A DNA stretch of 64,000 nt from Sclerotiophoma versabilis (Eukaryota; Ascomycota; Dothideomycetes; Pleosporales; Didymellaceae), in the NCBI GenBank assembly GCA_012274445.1, contig JAAROD010000081.1, positions 806,001-870,000 on the forward strand, in the 5' to 3' direction. Position 1 is the stretch's first letter. The number at the start of each line of letters is the position of its first letter. Below, piece after piece: positions 1 to 11,054 of the stretch. The position numbers were made by a program, and so were the translations under genes. Under the pieces are notes generated by a model that saw only the letters and a program-made list of their open reading frames with translations, searched no databases and was not told the DNA's origin.

Positions 1-1128
1 AACGAAGATCCCGTCCCACTGCTTACATCCTCGGTTCTTTCTGGTCTTATGTCACACGCCGTTGTGATGCCATCGAAGGACACCACACAGCTTGACCAAG
101 CTCTCCCACAGCTATACACCTATCTCTCAACACTGGCCAAAGCAACAGACGCTGGGCTTCAGGACATTGCTGTACGAGAGTTTTCCGCGGTTCTCCGCAG
201 TGCAAAGGCAAGGCAGTTGTTCTGGAAGCAAAGAAAGGAAACTCTTGATCCATTGTTCGATATTTTGCGATCAGCAGCAGGGTCAAGCAACGATCGCGAA
301 TCCACCCTTTACAGTGGTGGTAGCATCCGTAGTGCTGGAGACAACGGTCTGTCTGGTGGTGTAGGGCTGCAGCTTCTCTACCACGTTCTGCTTGTTATCT
401 GGCAGCTTAGCTTTGAGGGCGAGCTTGTTGGTGATGGTCTCCAGGAGTATGTTTATTCTAGACTTTCGTCCTGGCTTTTACTGACACTTTCTAGTGAACA
501 CGACATTGTTGTCCTATACACAGGTTTGTTGCGCGTATCGCCCAAGGAGAAGACTACACGCCTCCTTCTGTCGACTCTCGTCAACCTTCTCACCACCAAC
601 CGTCAAACATTGTTGCCCACAGCTGTCCTTGCCCGTCTGCCAGCCCTGCTCAACAGCCTGAAGTCGCGCCATTTGACCGACGAAGATGCCCTTGAAGACC
701 TCAAGACACTTACAGAGCTTCTGGAGGAGTATACCAAGACACAAACCACGTTCGACGAATATGCCGCGGAACTACAATCTGGTCATCTTCGTTGGTCTCC
801 ACCTCACCGCAATCCTACTTTCTGGCGTGATAACGCTCGCCGTATCTTGGATGAGAACAAGGGCGAACTGCCGAGAAAGCTTGCGGAAATTCTTTCCAAG
901 AGCTGGGAGAATGACAAACAGGTGTTGGCTATTGGATGCAACGACGTCGCATGCCTTGTGAAAGAGGTGCCAGAGAAGAGGCAACAGTTAGAGAAACTAG
1001 GCCTGAAGGGCAGAGTTATGGAGCTTATGCAAGAAGCAGACGAGAGCGTAAGATGGGAGAGCTTGAGGGCTGTCGGAGAATGGCTCAGGTACAGTTTTGA
1101 GTCCAAGACCGAACTGCCTGTGAGATAA
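1..1128 (+). CDS. VMA13: V-type proton ATPase subunit H, C-terminal part (5' truncated by window edge)
   Basis: The frame is open from base 1, so the gene begins upstream of the window; the ATG at 49 is internal. Subunit H sits in the peripheral V1 sector of the vacuolar proton pump. It activates ATP hydrolysis in assembled V1Vo and silences free V1. The visible 375 residues form an all-helical armadillo/HEAT-like protein. The ending has the hallmark C-terminal domain: a stretch around HRNPTFWRDNARR, then the KQVLAIGCNDVACLVKEVP segment and a final ESLRAVGEWLRYSF-like helix. The stop is TAA at 1126-1128. No intron is apparent in this part. The length left is consistent with the last three quarters of a roughly 450-480-residue family. 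The assignment rests on recognition of the conserved C-terminal domain. Confidence 0.9.
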   Translation, partial: NEDPVPLLTSSVLSGLMSHAVVMPSKDTTQLDQALPQLYTYLSTLAKATDAGLQDIAVREFSAVLRSAKARQLFWKQRKETLDPLFDILRSAAGSSNDRESTLYSGGSIRSAGDNGLSGGVGLQLLYHVLLVIWQLSFEGELVGDGLQEYVYSRLSSWLLLTLSSEHDIVVLYTGLLRVSPKEKTTRLLLSTLVNLLTTNRQTLLPTAVLARLPALLNSLKSRHLTDEDALEDLKTLTELLEEYTKTQTTFDEYAAELQSGHLRWSPPHRNPTFWRDNARRILDENKGELPRKLAEILSKSWENDKQVLAIGCNDVACLVKEVPEKRQQLEKLGLKGRVMELMQEADESVRWESLRAVGEWLRYSFESKTELPVR

Positions 1129-1344
1129 GGTGACTTCCTCAGTCAGCGTTCGGTCCATTTGAAGCGATGTAGTGTTTCCTTGTTAGTATACATTCGCAAG
1201 ACTAGGTCACACTCTTGACCTTATAGAACATCTTGCATTGCATTATGCACATGTCAACGGTAACCTCTATGTTTACGGGTCTCAATGGATTTGTGCAGAT
1301 GCTGATGCTAACAGACACAGCTCAGGGACCGGAATTAGACTTTC

Positions 1345-3198
1345 TCATGGCACCGTCTTCCCTTGTTGTCCCTTCAATTCCACCCTCACGGTAGCCTCCA
1401 TGCCATCAATCCAGGTTCCTATCGATCTCGTCCCAGGCATGATCGCAACCTCTCGCATCACTTTGCTTTTAGCTGTTTCGTTTTCGCTGTCTTCAGAATC
1501 CCAGTCCTCATCCTCAATGTCAGCCATTGTCTTTCTCGCAGGCATCCAGTCACCTGTTTCCCAAATGAGTTTGCAATCCATTGGCATGACTCCAAACTGC
1601 TTTCCCACGACACCCAGAACCGTGTACGCTGTGTAGCTCATTGGTATCTCTACCTCGTGCGCCTTCGTCTTGTCATTTGCAAGGTAGAACTTGATCCTCA
1701 GCAACCGTGCAGCTAATGAGTTTGGGTTCACCGCATTCTTACTCCGTTGAATATCTGGCTCCCCATACTCTTCACACAGCCACTTATATCTTGGGTGGCT
1801 GCTCAGAATCTGCTCTTGTAGGCTTTCGGGCGCGAACTGCACTTCCTTTGCAATGAGCGACAGGTAGTAGGATTCGGCGTTTAGTCGCTCCTTGTCGCTT
1901 ATAGGGCTATGATTCAATGTCTTGAGGTTTCCGAGTCGCGCGAGCGTAAGCATATAACCGTCATCTGCGGTGAGCGGGCGGCCATCAGGCGACTGCAGAG
2001 CTTCGTAAAGCGGATTATGGGACACGCGGAGGCTGATAAGGCCAGGGAAGATATGTTCGAGTTGCTCGATGAAGGGCCAGGCTGTAATTTCGTTGAAAGA
2101 GAGATCGACTTCTTTCAGGGTTGTAGGGAAGATAGATCGCAGTGTGCCAACTTCGGAAATTCTGTTGGACTTCAAAACGAGGCGCTGTAGGTTTGGCATC
2201 TTAGTCAGTGGTTCGAGGGCGGATAAAGACGTTAACAGGTTCTCTTCCAGTGTCAGGTCGGTGATTGCTGGGTTCAAGACGTGCGGTGTTAGGCTCGAAT
2301 AGAAGTTGCTGGAAGCTGAGAATGTACTGAGGGTGGAGAACTGGTATGTGATGTTGACAAGGTCTTCCCAAGGTAGTAAATTGTTTTCCAGCTTTAATGT
2401 TGTGACGTTGGCGAAGATTCGGACGCAACGCTCCAGCTCGAGTTCAGTCAGTGATGTGTCTTTGAACCGCGTCCCGTCTACTCTCAGACTTCTCAATCGG
2501 TCGAGCTGTTCGCAAATAGAGGCAACTTCTCTCCATTCTTCAAACAGGTTTCGACTGAGGTCCAGCTCATAGGTCTTTGGGCACGCATCTTTGATGTCCG
2601 TTGCGCCCTGAGGCCATTCTAGCTCACCGTCGGTTCTTGAGCTCTGCCTAACTTCAGGCCTCCACACTCGCAAGCCGTCAAGAATGACGAATTTCAGTTC
2701 CTCTAGTTGGGCAAGCTGTTTTCTAATCTTGTCAAATCCCACCTCTTCAGCAACCTTGCCGTTAAAACGTATTGGTTGGTTCAGCCTTGCTGCTGGGTCT
2801 TTTCTCTTCATTGAATTATCGCCCTCTTTCATGACAAACACTACCTCAACGCTGGGGTCTTCGAATTCGTCGTCTGCGTACTTTGCTTTCAACGCCTCCA
2901 CAAATGAGCGTGGTGCATCCGGCTTACGAGTTGGTCTGATAAAAGACCCGGCCGTTGCATGCGTACTGAGGCCTAGTCATCAATCAGCTCCTGTTCACCT
3001 TCTTTTTCGAGGACGATGTTTATTACACTTGAAGTATCTGTGACCTTGGTGTTCACCAGAGTGCTTTCCGCGGGTTGGGTCGTCCCACTCTACACCCAAC
3101 CACTCGCCTTTTGTGCCCTCGACTGCACCACGAAACCGAACAGTGCAGAGTTGGCCATCGAAAGACAGTCTCTTGCCGATGTAAATGTCTGTCGCCAT
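1345..3198 (-). CDS. PAC2: Tubulin-specific chaperone E (TBCE / Pac2-like), two exons
   Basis: This tubulin-folding cofactor binds alpha-tubulin and works with TBCD and TBCC in alpha/beta-tubulin heterodimer assembly in the cytosol. Exon 1 is 3027-3198 and exon 2 is 1345-2972. The 54-nt intron (2973-3026, GTAATA...CTAG) was chosen because it alone preserves phase and rebuilds the CAP-Gly ending RYFKCLSTHATAGSFIRP. The 599-residue product has an N-terminal CAP-Gly domain (about residues 5-70, with GEWLGVEWDDPTRGKH), central leucine-rich repeats (for example LTLEENLLTSLSALEPL), and a C-terminal ubiquitin-like domain (around SYTAYTVLGVVGKQFGVMP). That is the full TBCE architecture. An in-frame-looking alternative using a 33-nt or 63-nt intron breaks the CAP-Gly motif. 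It is head-to-head with the SF3A2 gene. Confidence 0.88.
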
Positions 3199-3586
3199 AG
3201 AGGTGTCAGAGAAGCCCGCTTCACAGGCTTTTGGAGTGACTGTTAGTCGTGGCTCTGTCCGATCTTCAAGAACTAATACGAGATTTCTCGAATGCAAATT
3301 AAGGAATTCTCTTCCTCAAGAGCAGTTTACACTTTGGCGACCGTGTTTCGTACATGTGACTTTGAAGAAGGGAATGATTGCCTGCCTCCAAAGCACGGCT
3401 TACGTAACAGCACTAGTGCAGTTCTCGATCGCCGCTTCCACAATTGCTGGACTACAACCTCAACCCCAACGTGCGACAACACAGTCCTTACACGAAGTTA
3501 ACAAAGTCTCGAGATCCCCTGTTAGGGTTCTAAAAGCACCGTTGGTCCTGGAACATAAAGCTCTTCTAGCTTAATTACGCACAACT
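3199..3586. promoter_or_regulatory. Shared intergenic region between TBCE (-) and SF3A2 (+)
   Basis: The two start codons are 388 bp apart on opposite strands, so both promoters must lie here or overlap the other gene's leader. I saw no clear TATA box. A pyrimidine-rich stretch precedes each ATG. That this is a shared promoter is inferred from geometry alone. Confidence 0.5.
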
Positions 3587-4344
3587 ATGGATTACCAGGT
3601 ACGTTCTACCAGCAGATGGTACCAGAAAACAGCTATTAACATTGTCAGAATCGCGCAGGTTCCAAATTTGGTGGCGGCGGTGTCGCATCGAGTTCAGCAA
3701 CTAATGCCGACCGACGAGAGCGTCTGCGCAAGCTCGCGCTCGAGACCATCGACCTTGACAAAGACCCGTACTTCTTCAAGAACCACGTTGGAAGCTTCGA
3801 ATGCCGCCTGTGTCTTACAGTCCACCAAAACGATGGCTCGTACCTCGCCCATACACAAGGAAGAAAGCATCAGACGAATCTGGCGCGACGTGCCGCAAAA
3901 GAACAGCGAGAAGGAAAGAAGGATGATGTTGGGCAACAGGGTCTACTTGCTGGTGTGCAGGTGAAGAAGAATGTCATCAAGATTGGCCGACCCGGATACC
4001 GGATAACGAAAGTCCGCGATCCTATTACCCGCCAAAACGGACTTCTGTTCCAATTCCAGTTCCCAGATATCACGCCAGGCACTGTTCCGCGTGTCCGGTT
4101 CATGAGCGCATACGAGCAGAAGGTCGAGGAGCCTGATCCAAACTACCAGTACATCATCGTCGCGGGAGAACCCTATGAGACAGTTGCGGTCAAGCTGCAG
4201 GCACGCGAGGTGGACAGACGGGAGGGCAAGTTCTGGACTTGGTTTGACGACGACAACAAGGAGTTCTGGTGCCAACTGCTATTCAAGACTGAACGCGATG
4301 AACGCTTCAGCGCAGTGCCTGGTCTGGCACCTGGCCGCAAGTAA
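3587..4344 (+). CDS. PRP11: Splicing factor 3A subunit 2 (SF3A2 / Prp11), 12-nt first coding exon
   Basis: This is a component of the SF3a complex of U2 snRNP, needed for branch-site recognition in pre-spliceosome assembly. Exon 1 is 3587-3598 and encodes only MDYQ; the intron is 3599-3648 (50 nt, GTACGT...GTCAG, branch-like CTATTAAC); exon 2 is 3649-4344. Joining them gives the family's invariant start MDYQNRAGSKFGGGG. The product has 235 residues. A matrin/U1-type C2H2 zinc finger spans about residues 54-82 (C56, C59, H72, H78), followed by the conserved Prp11 C-terminal domain (NVIKIGRPGYRITKVRDP and the DNKEFWCQLLFK ending). It lacks the long proline-rich tail of animal SF3A2, as expected for fungi. 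Confidence 0.95.
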
Positions 4345-5146
4345 GCCTTTGGTGTGGCTCAATGCCTGAAGTAACAGCTTTCCTACGTTCTCTGTACGAA
4401 AAGCGTCAGGACCCTGAGCCGCTTGTTTCGGCTTTCACGATTATTCTTCCTGCTTCCCTAAAGATGGCACTACGGCGTTAAAACGGAGTTTATGGCAGTA
4501 AACGATTCTGCAGGATAGCAGTGAGATGTTTCGGACTGTAGGTAGTCCCAGCTTTCAAAATTCCAACATAACAATGTGACCTGACATGACAGATCCACAT
4601 CACATACTCTTCGACCTGCATGTAATGACTGGATACGTACAACGTTCCGAGCCTGACACGGTGGCGAGGTGTGTAGGCTGACTGTCTCATTCGTGCCCAG
4701 ATGAGCATCGATCGTTGTGAGCTAACTTTAAGAGCAGGGCTCTTGAGCTTGCGCCAACCACCACTGGTCCTTCGTTATCCTCAAGTTCTGGAAAACCTTG
4801 ACCAGGAAACCCAATCTGGGGAACGTCGAGTGCCTAGAACCTGTTCTTCTGCTCATTTCCAGACAGTGTCAATCGGCCGTGATCATCTGACGCTATTGCA
4901 TCACGCCGTAATCCGCCTCAAGTCTGGACAAACTCGATTGCACTCTGTCCCATGTCCCACATGATCGCCTTACAAATGGTCAGAGTCGAGCTTCGACTCC
5001 TGATTCGCTACCATCCATTGCACCGTGCGATAGCCTTGCAAGAGCCTCGCAAGTGTGCTTCAAATCAGCACAGCTCGACACACCCTTACCAGGCTGTACT
5101 CAAGCCTAACGGAACCTGCCTGGAGTAAGTAGTACGACTTCAATAA
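4345..5146. other. Gene-poor stretch, nothing recognised
   Basis: After the SF3A2 stop only short uncorrelated open frames occur, and none shows a recognisable domain or splice-consistent extension. The first 150 bases are probably the SF3A2 3' UTR. Confidence 0.4.
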
Positions 5147-5779
5147 CATGGTCAACCGGGCAGCGTCACCCAAGTGTATTGCAGTTCGCATGCCTTCGAC
5201 ATTCGCGGAATTGTCCTGTCACAGGGCCATTCCTGGTATGTTCCTTGATGTCTTTGCACACCGTCATTCGTAAGTTTGCCATCGCCTCAAATTGGTCACC
5301 AACTCATTACGGCCACCCATATGGCGTGACCCTCGCACTATCGAGGGTCCGCTGAAACAACTACAGGCATACGCCTGTTTGTTTCCGGGCGGCGGGATCT
5401 CATTGCGCGGCGTTACGATCAACTTCTACGCCATGAGTCCTTCGTGGAGATAAGCGACTACACGGACCCAAACGAGTATGCGGAACACTTCACCGCTAAA
5501 CCTGTACAACCCAAGGCTGTCGCCACTGAGCTCGTGCAGGCAAACGGTTTTGACCACGCCCCGAAAATGAAACAATTTCACTGCCTACGGCCGATCCACT
5601 CGTGAAGTGAGACATATGGCATTGAACCTGATTCTCGGAATCTTGAAACGAGGCACTTATCAAATCATCGTAGTCTCATCCCCACACGTATTTCGCTTCT
5701 TGCGATGATCTCTCCCCGAGCAGTCGAAGTGGGGTATTTTGCATCTCTAACCTTTCTTGGGTTGCAGGTTCGAGGGTAA
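5147..5779 (+). pseudogene. Decayed protein-coding relic in one frame, interrupted by stops
   Basis: In a single forward frame (codons starting at 5147, 5330 and 5606) three protein-like stretches follow one another: 5147-5248, 5330-5605 and 5606-5779. They are separated by in-frame stops at 5246-5248, 5327-5329 and 5603-5605. The first stretch contains SVTQVYCSSHAFDIRG and the second contains TGIRLFVSGRRDLIARRYDQ. Both have a 'hydrophobic strand, polar turn, Tyr/Trp' rhythm that weakly recalls beta-propeller lectin blades. A GTATGT donor-like site lies at 5238 and CTACAG at 5361-5366, but the phases do not match for one clean intron. I do not recognise the family with confidence; a multi-exon live gene with different splicing is the alternative. 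Confidence 0.3.
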
Positions 5780-8226
5780 AGTGGAGCAAAATCATATGAT
5801 CAAGCACGCCTCCCGGCCTGCTCTATAGCGTCTCGCCAAGAAGTGGACGAGAACCCGCCTCTCAACCGGCAGACACCTATTCTTAAATGGTCTGCTTCTT
5901 CTGCATCTACTGATGGTTTGTCGCCGTGCCCGACGAGGGCAAGAGCAAGGAATACGACGCTAACACACAAATGCACTATGGATTCAACGTCTTCTAAACG
6001 CGTTCTTGGGAACGGTCATCCTCTCGTTACTGTCTCGGACTATCTCGTACTAAAGCATCAAGCTTCTTTTACATTTTCAGCCTGCAAGAGACTGGCTTGT
6101 CTTCCCAGGTGCGTTCACCAAGGGTAGGCCAACGGACTGAATTATCCAGACAGGAGCTTGTGACAATGTTCATTGTTCCATCATCTCTCCTCGTAAAGCA
6201 GTATTTTCCAGTGTCCAGGAGACTTGATTGCTTGTAAACAATCGGGCCGACACATTTCTTTTGACCATGTTTCGTCGATGCAGAAAATTAAACGTAAATC
6301 TTCTACTTTCGATTGGTTTTCAATGGGTACCGAACGCGCCGAAGAAGCATCTGACAGGCCTTCCACCCTGAGACATTTCCAACACGGTTACACAGCCTTG
6401 GGTGGACGCGTCAAAAGCAAAGGACACGCCATGAGTGCCAAGGAGATGGTGAAGTTTCGCATCTGATGTTGTTCGTGACAATGCATTACAGTCCATGGTG
6501 GGCCCGTTGTTGCAAACTCGTTCGAACAAAAGGAACATGTTTTCTCCATATGTCATGCACGGGTACGGATAAATTGATTGTTTGCTTTTACTCCAAAACT
6601 CACGTCATCTCTATATGCACAGACAAACGTCAAAGAGCGACAGGCAGCGTGAAGGACGGACGTGGCGTTTCAAGCCCCCGCCAGGGTATAGTGGCGCGAG
6701 CTACGGAAGGGATGTGAGATACTGGCAAGGTATGACGGAGAGATCGATGACAGCACGGGCAAGTCAAGGGACGCCCTTGTCGGCGGAGAGCGGAGCGTCC
6801 TTGTGGAACGGATCGTCAACTTTGACCAAAAGTTCTGTCCACACGGATTCCGTCGCTCGGACGGCATGGCGAACTGGCGTCTTCACTGGTTACGTTGGCC
6901 AGATACGACACCGGGGCGACGGAACTGCATCTGCCACAAGCTGACAGAGAGCCGGTAACAGGCTGAAGTTGCGCGCCAGGACGACTTTCGAGACGCCTAG
7001 TAGAGACATGCACGCAAGTAGTGAATTATATGCTCGCCGATCAACGCAGCTCTTCAGACGGAGCGCGGTCGATACGGGCATGGAAGCGTCTTACGCTATG
7101 CACTCTTCAGTCGAGCCTAGTGCGCTCTATCAAGGCCACATGTAATAACTGATACTGCCTCTTCCGGCCGCTGCGGCAAGCATAAGCGGGCAGGTCCTCT
7201 GTTGCGGGCGCGGTAGGAGTCATCAGACAATGCGGGAGGGATTGATAGACTAGGGATTCGAGAATGCATGACGACGGCCGCTTATGCACGTCCTAATTCT
7301 GTCTGGCTTGGGCAGCTGCAGGACTAGCAATCAATGATTCGATAAACAGCCTGCTGACATGCCTGCCCTGCTCAATCAGCAGCACTGGTGCTTGTGACTG
7401 GTGGAGGACGGGCAAACAGCTCGCGACGGCTGCACCTTATCGCCCTTTTTGTGCTGAGGTTCGTGATAGGCAGCTCAGGCGGGCAAGGTGGCTAGAGAGG
7501 TGCTGAAGATTGACGAAGAGGGGTCTTTGGTTCGTGTCGGCCCATGCCTTCCTTGGCGGAGTGGACTAAATATCGAGATCCAAGCTAGCGGTCGCAATCG
7601 CGGACGGCCGCTGGTTAGTCTTCATGTCGCCGTCGATGCTGCAGGCGCTGCAAGTGATCTGCCCGCGAGAGACATGAACATGCGGCAATATGGAAGGGGA
7701 TTTGGAGAAGAGTGGAGCTGTGGCTTTTTCACGGCGACGCGCCCAAGCCGCTGCCCCCAGCCTGCTCGCTCCTGCCGCGGAGCAAGCTTCAGTATCATCA
7801 CGCGGCGCCCCCAGCGTGCCGAAGCTTGATGTCGAGTGAAGAGAAGAGTGGATGCGTGCCGGCCGGCTAGCTCAGCAGCCCGCATTGACTGCTCCAAGCA
7901 AGAGCACGCCCGACCTGAGGAGCTCCAAGCGCTCGCCAGCACCGGCCTCTGCAGAGCGAGTAGCCGCGTCCACACACCCGGCCGGGCCGTGCTGGGCCTG
8001 CCTGCCTGCCTGGCTGCTCGCCTGCTCCTGGGTGCTGTCGTGGTGGAGTAGACAAGCTGTCATCGCGCTGGGACGCTCACTGGGCGCGCTGCCTGCCATC
8101 CCAGTCCAAACCCTTACAGCGGCAAGCAGCATACCCATCTCCAACCTGGGCGCCCGTCGTGCATTGCCTGCCCTCACGTGGCTGCATGAATCGGCGCGCA
8201 GAACGGCAGCGCTGCGAGCTGGTTTA
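5780..8226. other. Gene-poor upstream region of the RSC7-like gene
   Basis: No open frame here has a recognisable domain. Base composition changes along it: moderately AT-rich up to about 6.6 kb, then increasingly GC-rich toward the RSC7-like gene. I found no repeat family, tRNA or splice-consistent gene. Confidence 0.4.
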
Positions 8227-8873
8227 TAGTGCCAGAGGGCGCGGGCACTCTATTCGTCTGGCCGCCGTGTGCACTACTTGTCCACTCGCTTGCCTGCTGC
8301 CTCCCGTACCCTTCTGTGGACAAGACCTGCCTCGCGTACTGGCGGCGATCCACCCGCGATTCGTCATATCAGTCGTCGCACCCGCCCAGAGGTCTGCCTT
8401 TACCTGCCTAGCTGCCGCCGCACACACCCAGCACCTTGCATTCGCAGCCTTCTTGCACTGACACGCCTGCTGTGTGGACTGCCTGCCCTCCACCGACTGG
8501 CTGCCGCCGCCGCTCCTCCCCAGCTCGCCTGGCCTGCGCGCACGAACTGCAGTTCGACAGTGTCTGTTTGGTCTGCTGCTGATCCTGCCTGCCCGCCGTG
8601 GTTCCTTCTGTCTTGGCTGCTCGCTCTTTCCTCGGGAACGTGCAGGCGCATCCACAACGACACCAACCTAAACACCACGACCACCCACCTATGCCCATCG
8701 CCGCGCAGCACCCGTCTGTCGCGAGCCGTCACTGCGCCAGCCCTGCGCGCCCCAGCACACTCCCGCCCGTGCGCCAATCAAGCGTTTCGTCCTGAGCGCT
8801 CCTTCCGCACCGCCCGCGCGCTCGGCTGCTCTTGCGCCGCCTTGGAATGTACTCGGTGCATCCCGCCCACACC
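8227..8873 (+). promoter_or_regulatory. GC- and C-rich leader/promoter of the RSC7-like gene
   Basis: The 650 bases before the chosen ATG are rich in CTGCCTGCC- and CCACC-type pyrimidine runs and hold several overlapping open frames with no domain, as is common for long 5' UTRs of fungal regulatory genes. The stretch includes CACGACCACCCACC just before 8690. It was read as leader because the only domain-bearing frame starts at 8874. Confidence 0.35.
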
Positions 8874-11054
8874 ATGTCAAATGGTAGCATTGGGAACGGC
8901 ATCATGGACCTCCAGGGGACCATCGACCCGTCTGCCCTCAACTCTGCAGGTATGACGACGCGACTGCCATCACTGTCACGGCCACGGCCACTGTCACCGT
9001 TACTGTCACCGTTACTGTCACCGTCACTGACGCGCGCGCGTCCGTTACATCCGCCGCGCCCGCCCGTCTACTTATCAATGGACTCGCTAACACGCCCTCT
9101 AGGAGTACTTGCTGGCCCACAGGCCGTCGCACAGCAACCCTCCAGAGGCCTAAAGCGCAGCCGCTCTCCGGAGAACAGCTACACCGACGCGCAGCATGGC
9201 GACGTGGCCGATGCCGATGAGAGTGAGAAGCCACGAAAGCGCGGTCGTCCACCAAAGTCAGCAAAGGTCGCCTTTGCTGGTAGTCCGACCCGTGGATCGC
9301 TGCCGCCGCCCACGCCTACGCACGCCGGCATCGCCCCACCAGTGCAAACACCGCAGCTGCAGACATCGCCGCTGCCCCAGACCTCACCCACCCAGGCACC
9401 GCCCTCCGCCAAGTCGACGCCCACCAAGCCTGCCGTTATCAAGGCCCTCCCCACCGTGCGCGATCATACCACCGACCAACTGAACCCCGAAGGCGATGAG
9501 TACATACCTCGCGAGATCGACGAAGCTGGCGAACGAAAAGTCACGCAAACTGGCCATCCGCTCGAGAATCGCGAGTATCGCTGCCGCACTTTCTTCGTTC
9601 CCAACCGTGGCGACAAGCTGTTCATGCTTGCGACTGAGTGCGCACGCGTTCTCGGCTACCGCGACTCGTACCTGCTTTTCAACAAGAATAGGTCTTTGTA
9701 CAAAATCATCGCTACCCAAGCGGAGAAGGACGACTTAATTCACCAGGAGATCCTGCCCTATTCGTACCGCTCTCGACAGATTGCCATAGTGACAGCAAGA
9801 TCGATGTTTAGGCAGTTTGGAAGCAGGCTGATTGTGAATGGAAGAAGAGTACGAGATGACTACTGGGAAAGCAAGGCCCGCAAGCAAGGCTTCACAGAAG
9901 AAGATGCAGCGGGTGAGAAGCGTCCAGGTGCAGCGAAGGCTAGAGAGGCAGCGGCCGCCGAAGCCAATCACGCTAGTGCTATGGCCTTTGCCCACCCAGG
10001 AGCCTTCGCAGGTGCGAACGCTGACTACCTGGGCGCTGCATCGAATCCTCTGCAGCCTTTTGGTGGCTTGACGCCAGCACCCCACAGCATACCAATCGGC
10101 GGCTTGGAGCCATACAATCAGCGCACTACAACTGACTTGCAGCCTCGAGACTACAGCGGCGTGCAACGACCACGACACGAAATTGCCGGTGCGCCGTACC
10201 AGGATACTACAAGGCCTTCTCCCTCCGGCGAGATTCTGAACCAAGCCGCCCAGACAGCTGAGATTAACAAGCAATTCGAGCAGCAGCGTAAGAACCGCAA
10301 GCAGTACCTGGATGACCTATGGAACCGACCACACGAGCCACCAGCGCAGCCAGAACGCCCAACGACTGCAGATGGTAGCCAAATCCCGCAAGTCTCGCAA
10401 ACTATGCAGTCACCACGCATGCCTTCTACTAGCGTTACCATGCCCGGCAACCAGTATAGTATGCCGGCCCAGACGCCACAAAGGCCAAGCCAAGGCATGG
10501 GCGTGCAGTCTTATCGTCCGCAGTCTATGCCACAGAACAACATGGTTCCCTCCCCCATGACTCAGCAGCACACCCCTCTGCCAAATCAGATGCACCGTCG
10601 TCCACCAAGCCTCGGTCTGCCGCAGGGTATGTCTCCTGGAATGGGTACGAGTGGTATACTTCCTGGCGTTCAGAATCCAGGTCAAGGTTATGCTCCTTCT
10701 CATATGTGGCAGGGTGGCCCACCCCAGCCATCACCATTATCTCAGCAACACAACATGCAGCAGTACGCTCAAAGGCCACCACAGCAGTCGCCACACCCGC
10801 AGCAATCCCCTATGCATGCATCGCCGCAGATGCATCACGCGCAAAGCAGTGGGTCAATGCACGGTACCCCGATGCAACAATACCAAACGATGAACGCCAT
10901 GGGAAGCACGGGGTTTCCCAATATGGATCAGAATCCCTACCAGCCTAGCCCCAGCCCTCACCAGTTTATGCAACATCAGAGCGGTGCTGGTCAGCAACCT
11001 GGCATGTACGGCATGAGCCAGCCGCAGTCCCAACAAGGATGGCAGTCATATTAG
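8874..11054 (+). CDS. RSC7: RSC7/SWP82-family chromatin-remodelling complex subunit
   Basis: This is a subunit of the RSC/SWI-SNF type nucleosome remodelling complexes in the nucleus. The chosen ATG (8874, context CACCATGTC) begins MSNGSIGNGIMDLQGTIDP. A phase-1 intron at 8950-9102 (GTATGA...GCTAACACGCCCTCTAG, 153 nt) joins ...LNSA to GVLAGPQAV; spliced length is 675 residues. An AT-hook-like basic motif RKRGRPPK comes early. The conserved Rsc7/Swp82 domain follows, with YRCRTFFVPNRGDKLFML, YRDSYLLFNKNRSLYKI, DLIHQEILPYSYRSRQIAIV and RRVRDDYWESKARKQGF. The long tail is Gln/Pro/Met-rich (about the last 330 residues), typical of a disordered transcription-associated region. Upstream in-frame ATG 8847 is a possible alternative start. 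Confidence 0.88.
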   Translation: MSNGSIGNGIMDLQGTIDPSALNSAGMTTRLPSLSRPRPLSPLLSPLLSPSLTRARPLHPPRPPVYLSMDSLTRPLGVLAGPQAVAQQPSRGLKRSRSPENSYTDAQHGDVADADESEKPRKRGRPPKSAKVAFAGSPTRGSLPPPTPTHAGIAPPVQTPQLQTSPLPQTSPTQAPPSAKSTPTKPAVIKALPTVRDHTTDQLNPEGDEYIPREIDEAGERKVTQTGHPLENREYRCRTFFVPNRGDKLFMLATECARVLGYRDSYLLFNKNRSLYKIIATQAEKDDLIHQEILPYSYRSRQIAIVTARSMFRQFGSRLIVNGRRVRDDYWESKARKQGFTEEDAAGEKRPGAAKAREAAAAEANHASAMAFAHPGAFAGANADYLGAASNPLQPFGGLTPAPHSIPIGGLEPYNQRTTTDLQPRDYSGVQRPRHEIAGAPYQDTTRPSPSGEILNQAAQTAEINKQFEQQRKNRKQYLDDLWNRPHEPPAQPERPTTADGSQIPQVSQTMQSPRMPSTSVTMPGNQYSMPAQTPQRPSQGMGVQSYRPQSMPQNNMVPSPMTQQHTPLPNQMHRRPPSLGLPQGMSPGMGTSGILPGVQNPGQGYAPSHMWQGGPPQPSPLSQQHNMQQYAQRPPQQSPHPQQSPMHASPQMHHAQSSGSMHGTPMQQYQTMNAMGSTGFPNMDQNPYQPSPSPHQFMQHQSGAGQQPGMYGMSQPQSQQGWQSY
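8971..9030 (+). repeat. Tandem CTGTCACCGTTA-type repeat inside the RSC7 intron
   Basis: Within the intron a 12-nt unit (ACTGTCACCGTT) is repeated about three to four times, with degenerate flanking units (CACTGTCACGGCCACGGC). It adds a multiple of three to the intron and is read without stops in the upstream frame. Confidence 0.7.

Noticed and set aside
8269..8955. 228-codon open frame upstream of RSC7
   Set aside because: Arg/Pro/Ser/Thr-rich reading of a C-rich leader and overlapping the RSC7 start in another frame; no domain.
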